The notes: generated by a model from the letters alone, not told the origin. DNA of 17,395 nucleotides from Clostridiaceae bacterium (GCA_016297585.1 JAEDGJ010000035.1:1-17395), one strand, 5' to 3'; counted from the stretch's first letter, positions 7,056 to 14,944 are shown. Translations and numbers: made by a program.

Positions 7056-7842
7056 ATCCGATTTTATAGAGTTCCTGCGCGTTCCGGAAGGTGATCTTGT
7101 CAAGCTCCTCTTGCGGGATCCCGTAAGCGTCCGCATAGGCCTGCAGCTTGACAAACTGCGGCTCGGCATACTGCAGCGGCGCCGAGCTGCCGAACAGCAC
7201 GCGGTCGATCCCCGCCGTATCGATCAGTTCTTCGAGGGTGGCGGCATAGAGGCTGTCGAGCTTGCCCATGTCAAACCAGCATCTGCCCGGGCGCTCCAGC
7301 GCACAGAGCGCTTTCGCGTAGGCGATCCCCGGGGCGTTGTGGATGACGAAGTCCGTCCGGGGCGCCGCCATCGCCGCGCGCGCGAGCTCCTCCGGCGTCA
7401 CAAGCGTCCGGATGTCGAGCGGATGCCGTCCGCGCACGTCCTCGAGCGCGACGGAAAAGCCCGCAGGCACGCCCAGCTCGCCGCAGCGCCGTAGGAGCGC
7501 CGTATAAGCGTCGTGATCGGGGGACACGTCCGTCTGACGCGGCCAGAACCGGATCTCGCGGCAGCCTTCTTCCTTCACGCAGCGTTCGAGATCCTCCATC
7601 GCACAGGGATAGACGGGATTTATGTTCGCGGCGGGGATCAGACGGTCCCGGTACGGCGCGATCTCCCCGAAAAGCTCCTCGTTTCCGTCCATCATGTCGC
7701 GGTAATAGATGCCCTGCACCGACGAAACGACCGCGCAGTCGATGCCCAGCACATCCATCCGCGCGACGAGCTCCGCCGCCGTCCGGGCGGGCGTTTTCCG
7801 GAACGGGTAATGCCCGATATAGGCGCAGCTGTCGATCATCAT
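7054..7842 (-). CDS. Amidohydrolase-fold protein lacking most metal ligands
   Basis: This 262-aa protein is homologous in layout to amidohydrolase_2 proteins but is degenerate at the active site. The HxH position reads C6-A7-Y8 (MIDSCAYIG), the Lys position is R98 (REIRFWP), the next His position is about S130 (AGFSVAL), and the terminal Asp motif is FGSS (217-220) instead of FGTD. Only H168 (FVIHNAPG) remains. The frame is intact, so this is not simple decay. The ATG at 7842 overlaps the stop of the upstream amidohydrolase gene as ATGA, with GGGAGGGG just upstream, indicating translational coupling; an ATG at 7839 is the alternative. It may be a non-catalytic or metal-free partner of the neighbouring enzyme. 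It ends at the shared terminator. Confidence 0.8.
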   Translation of the reverse strand: MMIDSCAYIGHYPFRKTPARTAAELVARMDVLGIDCAVVSSVQGIYYRDMMDGNEELFGEIAPYRDRLIPAANINPVYPCAMEDLERCVKEEGCREIRFWPRQTDVSPDHDAYTALLRRCGELGVPAGFSVALEDVRGRHPLDIRTLVTPEELARAAMAAPRTDFVIHNAPGIAYAKALCALERPGRCWFDMGKLDSLYAATLEELIDTAGIDRVLFGSSAPLQYAEPQFVKLQAYADAYGIPQEELDKITFRNAQELYKIG

Positions 7843-8660
7843 ACGCGCGCCCCTCCCTTCACATAGCTCCACAGCACGGGGTTGTCCATGATCGTCAGCC
7901 GCTCGTCGTCCGTGAGGTCCGCCGCGAGCAGGCGTCCGATCGACGCCGAGAAGGAGCCGTCCGTTCCGAACAGCACGCGCGATGCGCCGATGCGGCGCAC
8001 CAGCCCCTCGACGGTGCCGGCGTCCAGAACGGAGCCGGAGATGTCCACATAAACGTTCGGCGCGTCCTCGAGCCCGCGGAGCTGGAAGTTCCAGTCGCCT
8101 CCGCCTGCGATATGCGCCATGATCATCCGCGTCTCCGGATGCTTTTTCGCCGCGCGCGCCATATGCGTGCTGTCCGTGATATACGGCTGGAAGCCCGGAT
8201 CGGTGGGGCGTCCCGCGTGCATCAGCACGACAAGCCCCTCGTCGGCGCAGTAGTCGAGCAGCGGATCCTGAATGTCGTTGTCGATCGTGTACTGGTTATA
8301 GAGCTTGATGCCGAGGATGCCGTATGCGCGGCGGCAGCGCTCGATTTCGCGCAGCGCGGCCTCCCCGTGCACCGGATCGACATACGCCAGCGGATACAGC
8401 ACGCCCGGGTTTTCAAGACAGCAGCGTCCCACCGCGTCGTTTCCCCGCGCGATCGTCTCCATCGCCGCATGGGCGCCGCCCGTGATGCAGCTTGTCACCA
8501 CCGTGCGGTCCATACCGCAGAGCCGCATCGCACGCGTCAGCTTTTCGGCATACCGCCTGCAGTCCTCATAGCAGACCTCACCCACGCCGATGTGCTCGTG
8601 CCAGTTCGTGACGCGATTTTCCCGGAACTGGCGGCACCGGCGTTCATATTCCTCCCGCAT
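7839..8660 (-). CDS. Metal-dependent amidohydrolase (amidohydrolase_2 family)
   Basis: This 273-aa cytoplasmic TIM-barrel hydrolase keeps the full ligand set: HxH in NWHEHIG (H21, H23), K119 (GIKLYNQY), H148 (VLMHAG), H173 (MAHIAGGG) and D224 (FGTDGSFS). About 18 extra residues precede the first motif compared with the protein at 574-1479. AGGAGG (complement of 8673-8678) lies 12 nt before the ATG, a slightly long spacing. Its stop overlaps the next gene's start. It lies downstream of the ABC importer's binding protein but has its own promoter (8755-8784) and a hairpin leader. It probably hydrolyses a lactone, amide or similar bond in a compound linked to the imported substrate; the reaction is not identifiable from motifs. 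Confidence 0.87.
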   Translation of the reverse strand: MREEYERRCRQFRENRVTNWHEHIGVGEVCYEDCRRYAEKLTRAMRLCGMDRTVVTSCITGGAHAAMETIARGNDAVGRCCLENPGVLYPLAYVDPVHGEAALREIERCRRAYGILGIKLYNQYTIDNDIQDPLLDYCADEGLVVLMHAGRPTDPGFQPYITDSTHMARAAKKHPETRMIMAHIAGGGDWNFQLRGLEDAPNVYVDISGSVLDAGTVEGLVRRIGASRVLFGTDGSFSASIGRLLAADLTDDERLTIMDNPVLWSYVKGGARV

Positions 8661-8695
8661 AGAAAGACTATGCCTCCTTTTTTATGTCAACAGGT

Positions 8696-8732
8696 AAAAA
8701 AGCTCCGGCTGCCGCACCCGGGCAGCCGGAGC
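8696..8732 (-). terminator. Strong intrinsic terminator, or attenuator, in the amidohydrolase leader
   Basis: On the minus strand, GGC-rich 12-bp arms (8721-8732 and 8702-8713, perfect complements; plus-strand left arm GCTCCGGCTGCC) enclose a 7-nt loop. Six Ts (8701-8696) follow. It would terminate the ABC importer operon. A good minus-strand promoter lies just upstream of it at 8755-8784, so transcripts of the amidohydrolase pair must also pass it. Confidence 0.85.
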
Positions 8733-8754
8733 CGACGGGGCAGACTCTGCCGTT

Positions 8755-8784
8755 ATTGTAGCACGGCCTTTTCCGCCCTGTCAA
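8755..8784 (-). promoter_or_regulatory. Extended -10 promoter for the amidohydrolase pair
   Basis: Read on the minus strand: TTGACA (8784-8779), an 18-bp spacer and TACAAT (8760-8755), with TGC before the -10. The predicted start is near 8748, about 88 nt before the ATG at 8660 and just ahead of the hairpin at 8732-8702. Confidence 0.75.
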
Positions 8785-8823
8785 TCAGTTTTGGCGACAG
8801 TTTATGCACTTTTTGGCGAGAAT

Positions 8824-10506
8824 TTACGCCTCGTTCCAGCGGTCGTAGGCCGTCTGCATGATCTCCAGCACGTCGCCGATGCCCATGCGCTCGATCTCCG
8901 CGAGGTAGCTGTCCCAGTGATCGAGCGGCTCGACGCCGGTGATGAACTTCGCGCGCATCTGGTCGACATAATTCGTGATGTCGGTCAGCTTGTTGGTCTT
9001 TTCGGTCTGCTCGTCCGCCGTATACTTCAGAAGCGTCTCGGGGAAGTAGTCGACCGCGAACGGAATGTTCTTCGTCGTCATCGCGACCTCGCGGGCGTAG
9101 TTATTCGGCGCGCTGTTGAGGTACGGGAAGTCGTAGACGCCGAACTTGATGTTCCAGCCGCCGGTCTGACGGACATAGGTCCAGGTGGACTGATCCCAGT
9201 CCTCCGGAACGATGAACGCGTAGGTGTTCGTCACGGGATCGACGGTGTACTGCTCACCCTCGAAGCCGGAGTTCCACGCCAGATCGATCAGACCCGAGCC
9301 GGGGATGACCTCGGTATCGGCATAGGCGATGTCGAGCATACGCATGATGGCTTCCGGATACTCGGCCTTGACGCTGATGCCGCCGGCGTTGTTGGAGAGG
9401 TAGCGGTAGGACGTGACGTGGCGCTCGGAGTTGTAATCGCTCGTCAGCGGGTACATCATATCGAGATAGACCTTGCCGTCGTTGGGGAGGCAGTCTTCCG
9501 GCTGGATGTTGCTGGGGGAGGTCATAAAGACGGCCTGGCTGCTCTTATAGCGCGCAAGCACCGTCGCGGTATCCAGCGAATAGATCTCCTTTTCGAGGAG
9601 GCCCTCCTCATACAGGCGGCTGACGTACTCCAGATAGCGGTAATACTGGTCGCTCATCTTGTTGTAGACGACCTTGCCGGAGCCGTCGTCGGCAAAATCC
9701 GGATCCGTGCTCTCGCCGAGCGCGGCAAAGAGGAACCATTCGACGTTGCTGTTTAACTGGCCGGCGCTGTAGGGCAGCAGCGGCGCGTATCCGCCCGTGA
9801 CGTCGGCGTCCTTACAGGCCGTCAGCGCGTCATAGAACTCGGTCGTCGTGGTCGGCTCTTCCACGCCGATGGAGTCGAGCAGGTCGGTGCGGTAGTAAAG
9901 CTGTCCGGCCGCGGCGGTGGAGCCGAGACGGACCTGCGGGATCGTATAGACGGAGCCGTCAATCTCGCGGATCATCTTCTCCATCATCGGCCACTCTTCA
10001 AAGCGGGAGACCATGTTGGGCATGTAGGTGTACAGGGACTCGGAGATGTCGACGAACGCGCCGCCCTCGACGCCGTAGGTCTGCACCTTATCGGGGGTCA
10101 GGGAGCAGGCGAAGAAATCGTCCAGCTCGCCGGCCGCGAAATAGAGATTGATGACGGTCGCGTCGTTTTCGACGATGTTCCAGTTGATGTGGATGTTCGT
10201 CGCCTCGCGGAGCTTCTTCCAGATTGCGGTCTCGTCGATGTCCTCGCCGAACAGCTCGGGAGAATCGGAGAAGAAGCCGGTGATCTCGATCATTTCGCTC
10301 ATGATCGGGTAGCCCGTCTCGTTGAAAACGGGTTTGCCGGTCGCGGCGGCGGTGGTCGGCGCGGTCACGGCGGCGGTGGTGGTGCCGTCGGAACCGGCAG
10401 CCGTCGTGGAGGCGGTCGTCGTCGTGCTGCCGGAGCCGGAGCAGCCGGCCAGCAGACCGAGCGCCATGCACAGCGCGAGGGCAAGGCAGAGAATCTTGCG
10501 GGTCAT
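8824..10506 (-). CDS. ABC transporter solute-binding lipoprotein (LplA-type)
   Basis: This 560-aa extracellular binding protein of a carbohydrate importer has a lipoprotein signal: MTRKILCLALALCMALGLLAGC, with a lipobox ending at C22, the lipidated cysteine. Residues 23-59 are a low-complexity Ser/Thr/Ala/Gly linker that would hold the protein off the membrane. The rest looks like a large type 1 solute-binding protein of the LplA kind (ITGFFSDSPELFGEDIDETAIWKKL; INWNIVENDATVINLYFAAGELDDFF), and the length fits. The frame is open to 10599, but AGGAGG (complement of 10515-10520) 8 nt before the ATG at 10506, together with the signal peptide, fixes the start. It follows the two permease genes after a 92-nt gap. 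Ligand: probably an oligosaccharide, not identifiable here. Confidence 0.93.
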   Translation of the reverse strand: MTRKILCLALALCMALGLLAGCSGSGSTTTTASTTAAGSDGTTTAAVTAPTTAAATGKPVFNETGYPIMSEMIEITGFFSDSPELFGEDIDETAIWKKLREATNIHINWNIVENDATVINLYFAAGELDDFFACSLTPDKVQTYGVEGGAFVDISESLYTYMPNMVSRFEEWPMMEKMIREIDGSVYTIPQVRLGSTAAAGQLYYRTDLLDSIGVEEPTTTTEFYDALTACKDADVTGGYAPLLPYSAGQLNSNVEWFLFAALGESTDPDFADDGSGKVVYNKMSDQYYRYLEYVSRLYEEGLLEKEIYSLDTATVLARYKSSQAVFMTSPSNIQPEDCLPNDGKVYLDMMYPLTSDYNSERHVTSYRYLSNNAGGISVKAEYPEAIMRMLDIAYADTEVIPGSGLIDLAWNSGFEGEQYTVDPVTNTYAFIVPEDWDQSTWTYVRQTGGWNIKFGVYDFPYLNSAPNNYAREVAMTTKNIPFAVDYFPETLLKYTADEQTEKTNKLTDITNYVDQMRAKFITGVEPLDHWDSYLAEIERMGIGDVLEIMQTAYDRWNEA

Positions 10507-10598
10507 GTGGTTTTCCTCCTGAATTTTTATTATACAAACGCCGCTTTCCCCTATCTGCGGAAGGCGTTCATATTCGGTATACGGTAACGGAGCCGGCA
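10507..10598 (-). other. Permease-binding protein spacer with hairpin and -10-like box
   Basis: On the minus strand the spacer holds a weak hairpin (AACGCC, 10542-10537, against GGCGTT, 10568-10563), then TATAAT (10534-10529) and the binding protein's ribosome site. No good -35 lies 17 bp upstream of TATAAT (the hexamer there is CAGATA), so an internal promoter is only possible. Such spacers often raise binding-protein expression relative to the permeases. Confidence 0.3.
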
Positions 10599-11495
10599 TC
10601 AGCCCTTGACGGAGCCCAGAAGCACGCCCTTGTCAAAGTATTTCTGCAGGAACGGATAGATAATCAGCACCGGCGCGGAGGAAACGATGATGACCGCATA
10701 TTTCAGCAGCATTTTCAGCTTCTCCGCCTCGAATTTCGTCTCGTCGTCCCCGATGCCGCCGGACATATCCTCCGACATGTTTTCAAGGATCAGAATGCGC
10801 CGCAGGAAAAGCTGCAGGGGCATTTTGGACTCGTCGGAGATGTAAATCATCGCGTTGAAATAGGAATTCCAGTGCCCGATGCCGTAGTAGAGCACCATAA
10901 CGCCGATCAGCGCCTTCGACAGCGGCAGGACGATCTGGATAAACGTGCGCGTAACCCCCGCGCCGTCGATCATCGCCGCCTCCTCCAGCTCTTTGGGAAG
11001 CCCCAGAAAGAACGTGCGGGATATAATCAGGTTGTAGACGCTGACGGCGCCCAGAATGATCATGACAATGCGTGTGTTCAGCAGGTGCATGTTCTTGATC
11101 TGCAGGTACATCGGGATCAGGCCGCCGGAAAAGTACATCGTGAACATAACGAACGCCATGATGATGCCGCGCCCGGGCAGTGTTTTCTTCGACAGCGCGT
11201 ACGCCGCCGTCAGCGTCAGCGTCAGGTTCAGCAGCGTACCGGTGATCGTGTAGAAAATCGTATTGCCGTAGCCGGTCATAATGTTTTTGTCCCGGAAAAC
11301 ACGCGCATACCCGTCAACGTTGAAGCCGACCGGCCAGAGCCAGACCTTGCCCGCGCCGACGGCATACGGATCGGAAACGGAGCAGATGACGATGTACCAG
11401 AGCGGATAGAGGACGATGAGCATCAGAATCGTCGCAAAGACATAGCAGCAGATTCCGAAAACGCGGTCGGACGTCGTTTCTCGATTGATCGACAT
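10599..11495 (-). CDS. Carbohydrate ABC transporter permease (YtcP/LplC-like)
   Basis: This 298-aa integral membrane permease has the binding-protein-dependent transport domain. Hydrophobic segments appear at about 14-36, 77-99, 111-130, 141-160, 189-206 and 262-281, giving six membrane spans. The EAA loop that contacts the ATPase is LPKELEEAAMIDGAG (E172-A173-A174, G178). The frame is open further upstream, overlapping the other permease gene, but AAGGGAG (complement of 11504-11510) 8 nt before the ATG at 11495 marks the start, 19 nt after the LplB-type stop. It ends in FDKGVLLGSVKG, a tail typical of this subfamily. It pairs with the upstream permease to form the channel. No ATPase gene lies nearby, so a shared MsmK/MsmX-type ATPase elsewhere is expected. 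Confidence 0.93.
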   Translation of the reverse strand: MSINRETTSDRVFGICCYVFATILMLIVLYPLWYIVICSVSDPYAVGAGKVWLWPVGFNVDGYARVFRDKNIMTGYGNTIFYTITGTLLNLTLTLTAAYALSKKTLPGRGIIMAFVMFTMYFSGGLIPMYLQIKNMHLLNTRIVMIILGAVSVYNLIISRTFFLGLPKELEEAAMIDGAGVTRTFIQIVLPLSKALIGVMVLYYGIGHWNSYFNAMIYISDESKMPLQLFLRRILILENMSEDMSGGIGDDETKFEAEKLKMLLKYAVIIVSSAPVLIIYPFLQKYFDKGVLLGSVKG

Positions 11496-11514
11496 GGATT
11501 CTTCTCCCTTCCGA

Positions 11515-12465
11515 TTAAAACAGGCTGGTCTCGCCGGCCCAGCGCGCGATGCCGTTGGCAATCAGGAGCAGGATGACGTTGATGATGTTGTTGAACAGGC
11601 CGACGGCGGTGGAAAAGCTGTAGCTTGCGTTCAGAAGACCGCGCTTATACACGAAGGTGGAGATGACCTCGCTCGTTTCGCTGTTTAAGTCGTTCTGCAG
11701 CAGATAGGTCTTTTCGAAGCCGACGCCGACGAGGGAACCGATGCTCATAATCAGCAGGATGATGATCGTCGGCTTGATCGTCGGGAAGTTGATGTAGCAG
11801 ATGCGCTGGAAGCGGGACGCGCCGTCGATCGTCGCGGCCTCATGCAGCTCGGGGTCGACCGAGGACAGCGCGGCAAGATAGATGATCGCGCTCCAGCCCA
11901 TGCCCTGCCAGACGCCGGACCAGACGTAGATGTGGCGGAAGGCGCTCGGATGGATCATGAAATACTGCGCTTCTCCGCCGAGCGCGACGATGATGTAGTT
12001 GATCAGTCCCGAGGTCGGGGAAAGCACCATGATGATGATGCCGACCATAACGACGGTGGAGATGAAGTGCGGCGCATAGAGCACGGTCTGCACGAACTTT
12101 TTGTATTTCGCGCAGCGGATCTCGTTGAGCAGCAGCGCGACGAAAATCGGGATGGGGAACCCGACGGCGGTGGAGTACAGCGAAAGGATGAGCGTGTTGC
12201 CGAAGATCTGCTTGAAGAAATAGCCGCCGAAGAAATCTCGGAAATGCCGCAGGCCGACCCATTTGCTCCCCCAGATGCCGAGCATGCCGTTATAGTTCTT
12301 GAAGGCGATCTGGATGCCGTACATCGGCGCGTAGCAGAAAACGGCAAGATAAATGATCGTCGGCAGCAGAAAGAAATAGTACGCCTTATGACTGCGGATG
12401 GTCTTCCACAGGCAGGAACTCTTTTTCCCGGACGGCGGTGCCGGCGCCTTGGAGGTGCGGTTCAT
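11515..12465 (-). CDS. lplB: LplB-type ABC transporter permease
   Basis: This 316-aa permease is the first gene of the importer operon. It starts with a short basic cytoplasmic tail and the subfamily signature KAYYFFLLPTIIYLAVFCYAPMYGIQIAF. Six hydrophobic spans lie at about 27-48, 88-112, 125-148, 178-200, 231-250 and 283-304. The EAA loop is PELHEAATIDGAS (E209-A210-A211, G215). GGGGA (complement of 12476-12480) 10 nt before the ATG is a weak ribosome site. The gene is divergent from the AraC-family sensor-regulator, an arrangement typical of Bacillota sugar importers in which that regulator controls the transporter. The family call is secure; the sugar is not known. Confidence 0.92.
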   Translation of the reverse strand: MNRTSKAPAPPSGKKSSCLWKTIRSHKAYYFFLLPTIIYLAVFCYAPMYGIQIAFKNYNGMLGIWGSKWVGLRHFRDFFGGYFFKQIFGNTLILSLYSTAVGFPIPIFVALLLNEIRCAKYKKFVQTVLYAPHFISTVVMVGIIIMVLSPTSGLINYIIVALGGEAQYFMIHPSAFRHIYVWSGVWQGMGWSAIIYLAALSSVDPELHEAATIDGASRFQRICYINFPTIKPTIIILLIMSIGSLVGVGFEKTYLLQNDLNSETSEVISTFVYKRGLLNASYSFSTAVGLFNNIINVILLLIANGIARWAGETSLF

Positions 12466-12573
12466 CAGTCAATCGTCCCCATTTCGTTTATGGATTTTAT
12501 ATGAATATCATTGAACCATAGTTTTCCTTCCCCGGCAAGAGGATTTATGCGCTTTACCGGCTGTATTTTCGTG

Positions 12574-12602
12574 CATATATGCTTTTTCCCTCTCTGCACG
12601 TT
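12574..12602 (-). promoter_or_regulatory. Weak candidate promoter for the importer operon
   Basis: On the minus strand TATATG (12579-12574) sits in the palindrome GCATATATGC (12573-12582). The hexamer 17 bp upstream, AACGTG (12602-12597), is a poor -35. It falls inside the first unit of the 22-bp direct repeat, as expected if an activator substitutes for the -35. No better promoter was found between here and 12465; this remains tentative. Confidence 0.3.
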
Positions 12603-12636
12603 TGTCCGGATGCGTCTGCACGATTCTCCGGTTGCA
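12593..12636 (+). repeat. Two tandem 22-bp direct repeats, likely AraC-type binding site
   Basis: Unit 1 (12593-12614) and unit 2 (12615-12636) are identical at 18 of 22 positions. Both read TCTGCACG, four variable bases (two shared), TCCGG, A or T, then TGC. A further partial TCCGGATG follows at 12644-12651. Two conserved blocks per unit, one helical turn apart and in direct orientation, are what the paired HTH subdomains of AraC-family proteins recognise. The site lies between the divergent regulator and importer genes and overlaps the regulator's -35. Confidence 0.7.
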
Positions 12637-12660
12637 AAAAAACTCCGGATGGGATATAAT
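12632..12660 (+). promoter_or_regulatory. Promoter of the AraC-family regulator
   Basis: TTGCAA (12632-12637), a 17-bp spacer and TATAAT (12655-12660). The predicted start is near 12667, which excludes the upstream in-frame ATGs and supports translation from 12709. The -35 overlaps the second 22-bp repeat, consistent with autoregulation. Confidence 0.75.
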
Positions 12661-12708
12661 CGAACCGGAACGGTTTTCCATAATTACAACGCTCGGACGG
12701 GTTTTGCC

Positions 12709-14895
12709 ATGAAACGACTTTCGAAAACGCTGAAACGTTACAGTTACCTGATTCGGATCGTCACAAGTGCGCTCTGCGTCTTTCTTCTCACATCGCTGCT
12801 TTTGAGCCTGACCGTTCTGGATGGCTCCTATCGGGAGATGAACCGGCAGAATGACTCTCTGTACCAGAACGTCACGGAATCGTTCGCCCGCTGGTTCGAG
12901 TGCGAAGTCGCCGCCTGCCGTCAGCACGCGCTGACCGTCGCATACATGAATGAAACCGCCCGGGAAAAGATCCAGCCCGAGCGGTTTGAAAAGCAACCCT
13001 ACTATTATTACGAAGCCTGCACGATCCTGAACAAATACCTGGTCAGCCTCCCCAGAATCTCGGGACTCGGCCTGTACTATTTCGATGAGGACTATATCCT
13101 GACGAATCAGTATAAATACGATCTCGACGCCTACCTCGAACGCTGCGGCGGCACGGCAAACGACGGCTTTGCGGCGTTTTTTCAGGAGGGCGACGGCGGC
13201 ATCCGCTTTTTTAACACCTTCTCGGAGTTTCCCCTGTCCGAGGCGCGCCTGTACATCGGCATTCCCGTCGTGATGAACGCCAACCGCCCCGCGCTGCTGT
13301 TCTATACTCTGTCCTCAACCGCTGTAAGCGGGGAAACCTTCGGCATCCCGAACTTAAGCGGCGGCTGTCTCGCCGTCTTCGGCGCGGACGGAAAACTCCT
13401 TTTTGAAAACAGCAGTCTGCCGATCTCCCTGTCCGCCAGCTTCTCCGCCTGGCTTTCCGATTCCGGCGACGGCGGGGATGTCTACCGCGATACCAACGCC
13501 TCCGGCAACGGTTATACCGCCTACCGCTACCGGCAGAAGAATCTGACCTTTGTCAGCTTTATTCCGCAGGATGCCGTGGAAACCGGCGTACGGCAGTTTT
13601 ACTCGAGCCTCCGCCGGAGCCTGCTCTTCGTCCTGCTGGCGTTTCTGACGATGCTCGGCGTTCTCGCCTACATCAGCTACCGGCCCGTCGTCCGGCTCGC
13701 ACGCCACGCCCGCGGCAAAAACGCCCCCTCCGACGCCGCCGAGGGGGAGCTGACCGTCATCCGCCGCGCGATCGACGAGATGGAGGATGCCGCCGCCGCC
13801 AACCGCGACGACCTGTTCGAGAGCCTGTTTTCCAATCTCCTGCACGGCATTCCGGTCACGGAAGACGCCCTCGCGCGCCTGTCCGCCGCCTTTCCCGGAA
13901 GCCGCTACCGCGTCGTCACCGTCGTCGGCCTGCGCCTCGATTCCGCCCGCCGGCGCTGGCTGCTCGATGCGATCGGCCGGGAGACCGGTGCGCGGGTCTG
14001 CGCCGTGGATATGCTGCGGCGCAACCAGATGGCGCTGATCGGCGCCGGCGTTCCGGCGGAAAACGGCGTGCTCGGTTCCGCCGTTTCGCGCCTGGTCGCC
14101 GAAGCCACCGGCAGCCTCCATCCCTGCGGCGAAGGCATGCCGGTCGAGACCCTCTCCGAGCTTGCGGCTTCGTACCGCTCCTCCCAGGAGGCGCTTCATG
14201 CCGACGCGCCCGCCGCCGCTCAGACGCTGGAGGAACGCGAGGCATTCGTTGCGGAAAGCGTCGCCTTCCTCGAGCAGTATGTCAAGGGCGTTCGCCCCGA
14301 GGATGCCTGCCGTCAGGTGTCCTCCTTCCTGCGGCGCATCTCGGAAACCTGCGCGGATGACGCGGAACGCCGGTACTTCGTCAGTGAATTTCTTTCCGGC
14401 TATTTCAAGCTGCTGCGCGGCCTGCACTATCCCCGCTTTGAGGAGGTTTCCCGCACCTGTTTCGACGCGATCGACGCGGATCTGCTCGAAGCGACGCTCC
14501 ACGGCAGCCTTGCGGACGTCTGTGCCTTCGTTTCCGGAGAAGCCCTGAGCATTTACGACACGCTCCGGCGCGATCTGATCGATTATGTTAATGAAAACTT
14601 CCGCGATCCCGCCCTGTGCCGCGCGCTTGTCGCCGACCGCTTCTCCATTTCCGTTTATACGTTCTCCCGCGTCTTCAAATCCCAGACCGGCATCGGCTTC
14701 AAGGAGTACATCCTCGCCCGGCGGCTCGAATACGCCTGCGGAAGGCTGGCGGACTCCTCCGACTCCATCGCGGAAATCGCCGCGCAGTCCGGCTTTTCCG
14801 ACCCGGACTACTTCGCCCGCCTGTTCCGCGCAAGCTACGGCATGACCCCGAGCCAGTACCGCGCGTCCCGGGACAGCGTACCCTCGGAAAACTGA
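12709..14895 (+). CDS. AraC-family transcriptional regulator with extracellular sensor domain
   Basis: This 728-aa one-component membrane regulator has a short basic start (MKRLSKTLKRYSYL), membrane span 1 at about residues 14-34, an extracellular sensor at about 35-300, span 2 at about 305-325 (LLFVLLAFLTMLGVLAYISY), and a cytoplasmic linker. The middle, about 365-500, resembles the degenerate GGDEF-like domain of YesN-type proteins, including an SYRSSQEAL motif. The C-terminal AraC double HTH spans about 620-723 (DYVNENFRDPAL; FSRVFKSQTGIGFKEYI; IAEIAAQSGFSDPDYFARLFRASYGMTPSQYR). The frame opens at 12511, but the promoter at 12632-12660 places the start at 12709; its ribosome site is weak. 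It probably senses an extracellular sugar and activates the divergent importer genes through the 22-bp repeats. Confidence 0.9.
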   Translation: MKRLSKTLKRYSYLIRIVTSALCVFLLTSLLLSLTVLDGSYREMNRQNDSLYQNVTESFARWFECEVAACRQHALTVAYMNETAREKIQPERFEKQPYYYYEACTILNKYLVSLPRISGLGLYYFDEDYILTNQYKYDLDAYLERCGGTANDGFAAFFQEGDGGIRFFNTFSEFPLSEARLYIGIPVVMNANRPALLFYTLSSTAVSGETFGIPNLSGGCLAVFGADGKLLFENSSLPISLSASFSAWLSDSGDGGDVYRDTNASGNGYTAYRYRQKNLTFVSFIPQDAVETGVRQFYSSLRRSLLFVLLAFLTMLGVLAYISYRPVVRLARHARGKNAPSDAAEGELTVIRRAIDEMEDAAAANRDDLFESLFSNLLHGIPVTEDALARLSAAFPGSRYRVVTVVGLRLDSARRRWLLDAIGRETGARVCAVDMLRRNQMALIGAGVPAENGVLGSAVSRLVAEATGSLHPCGEGMPVETLSELAASYRSSQEALHADAPAAAQTLEEREAFVAESVAFLEQYVKGVRPEDACRQVSSFLRRISETCADDAERRYFVSEFLSGYFKLLRGLHYPRFEEVSRTCFDAIDADLLEATLHGSLADVCAFVSGEALSIYDTLRRDLIDYVNENFRDPALCRALVADRFSISVYTFSRVFKSQTGIGFKEYILARRLEYACGRLADSSDSIAEIAAQSGFSDPDYFARLFRASYGMTPSQYRASRDSVPSEN

Positions 14896-14907
14896 CTATT
14901 TCCAACA

Positions 14908-14944
14908 AAAAACCGCGTCGGTTCTCGCAGCCGCCGCGGTTTTT
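14908..14944 (+). terminator. Intrinsic terminator of the AraC-family gene
   Basis: Arms AAAAACCGCG (14908-14917) and CGCGGTTTTT (14935-14944) are perfect complements around a 17-nt loop; the T-run forms the end of the right arm. It lies 13 nt after the stop codon. Confidence 0.8.

Noticed and set aside
8671..8692. TTGACA at 8688-8683 (minus strand) as promoter for the amidohydrolase pair
   Set aside because: No -10 lies 16-18 bp downstream, and the predicted start would leave no room for the ribosome site. The promoter at 8755-8784 is far better.
8791..9756. 321-codon plus-strand ORF opposite the binding protein gene
   Set aside because: Antisense shadow, Val/Asp/Arg-rich, with no ribosome site or motif; the minus-strand lipoprotein frame is unmistakable.
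10322..10450. Repetitive GCGGCGGTGGT-like tract
   Set aside because: It encodes the Thr/Ala/Ser-rich linker after the lipoprotein cysteine; it is a low-complexity coding region, not a separate repeat element.
13354..14502. 382-codon minus-strand ORF inside the AraC-family gene
   Set aside because: Antisense shadow with no motif. The sense frame encodes a complete sensor, membrane spans and double HTH.
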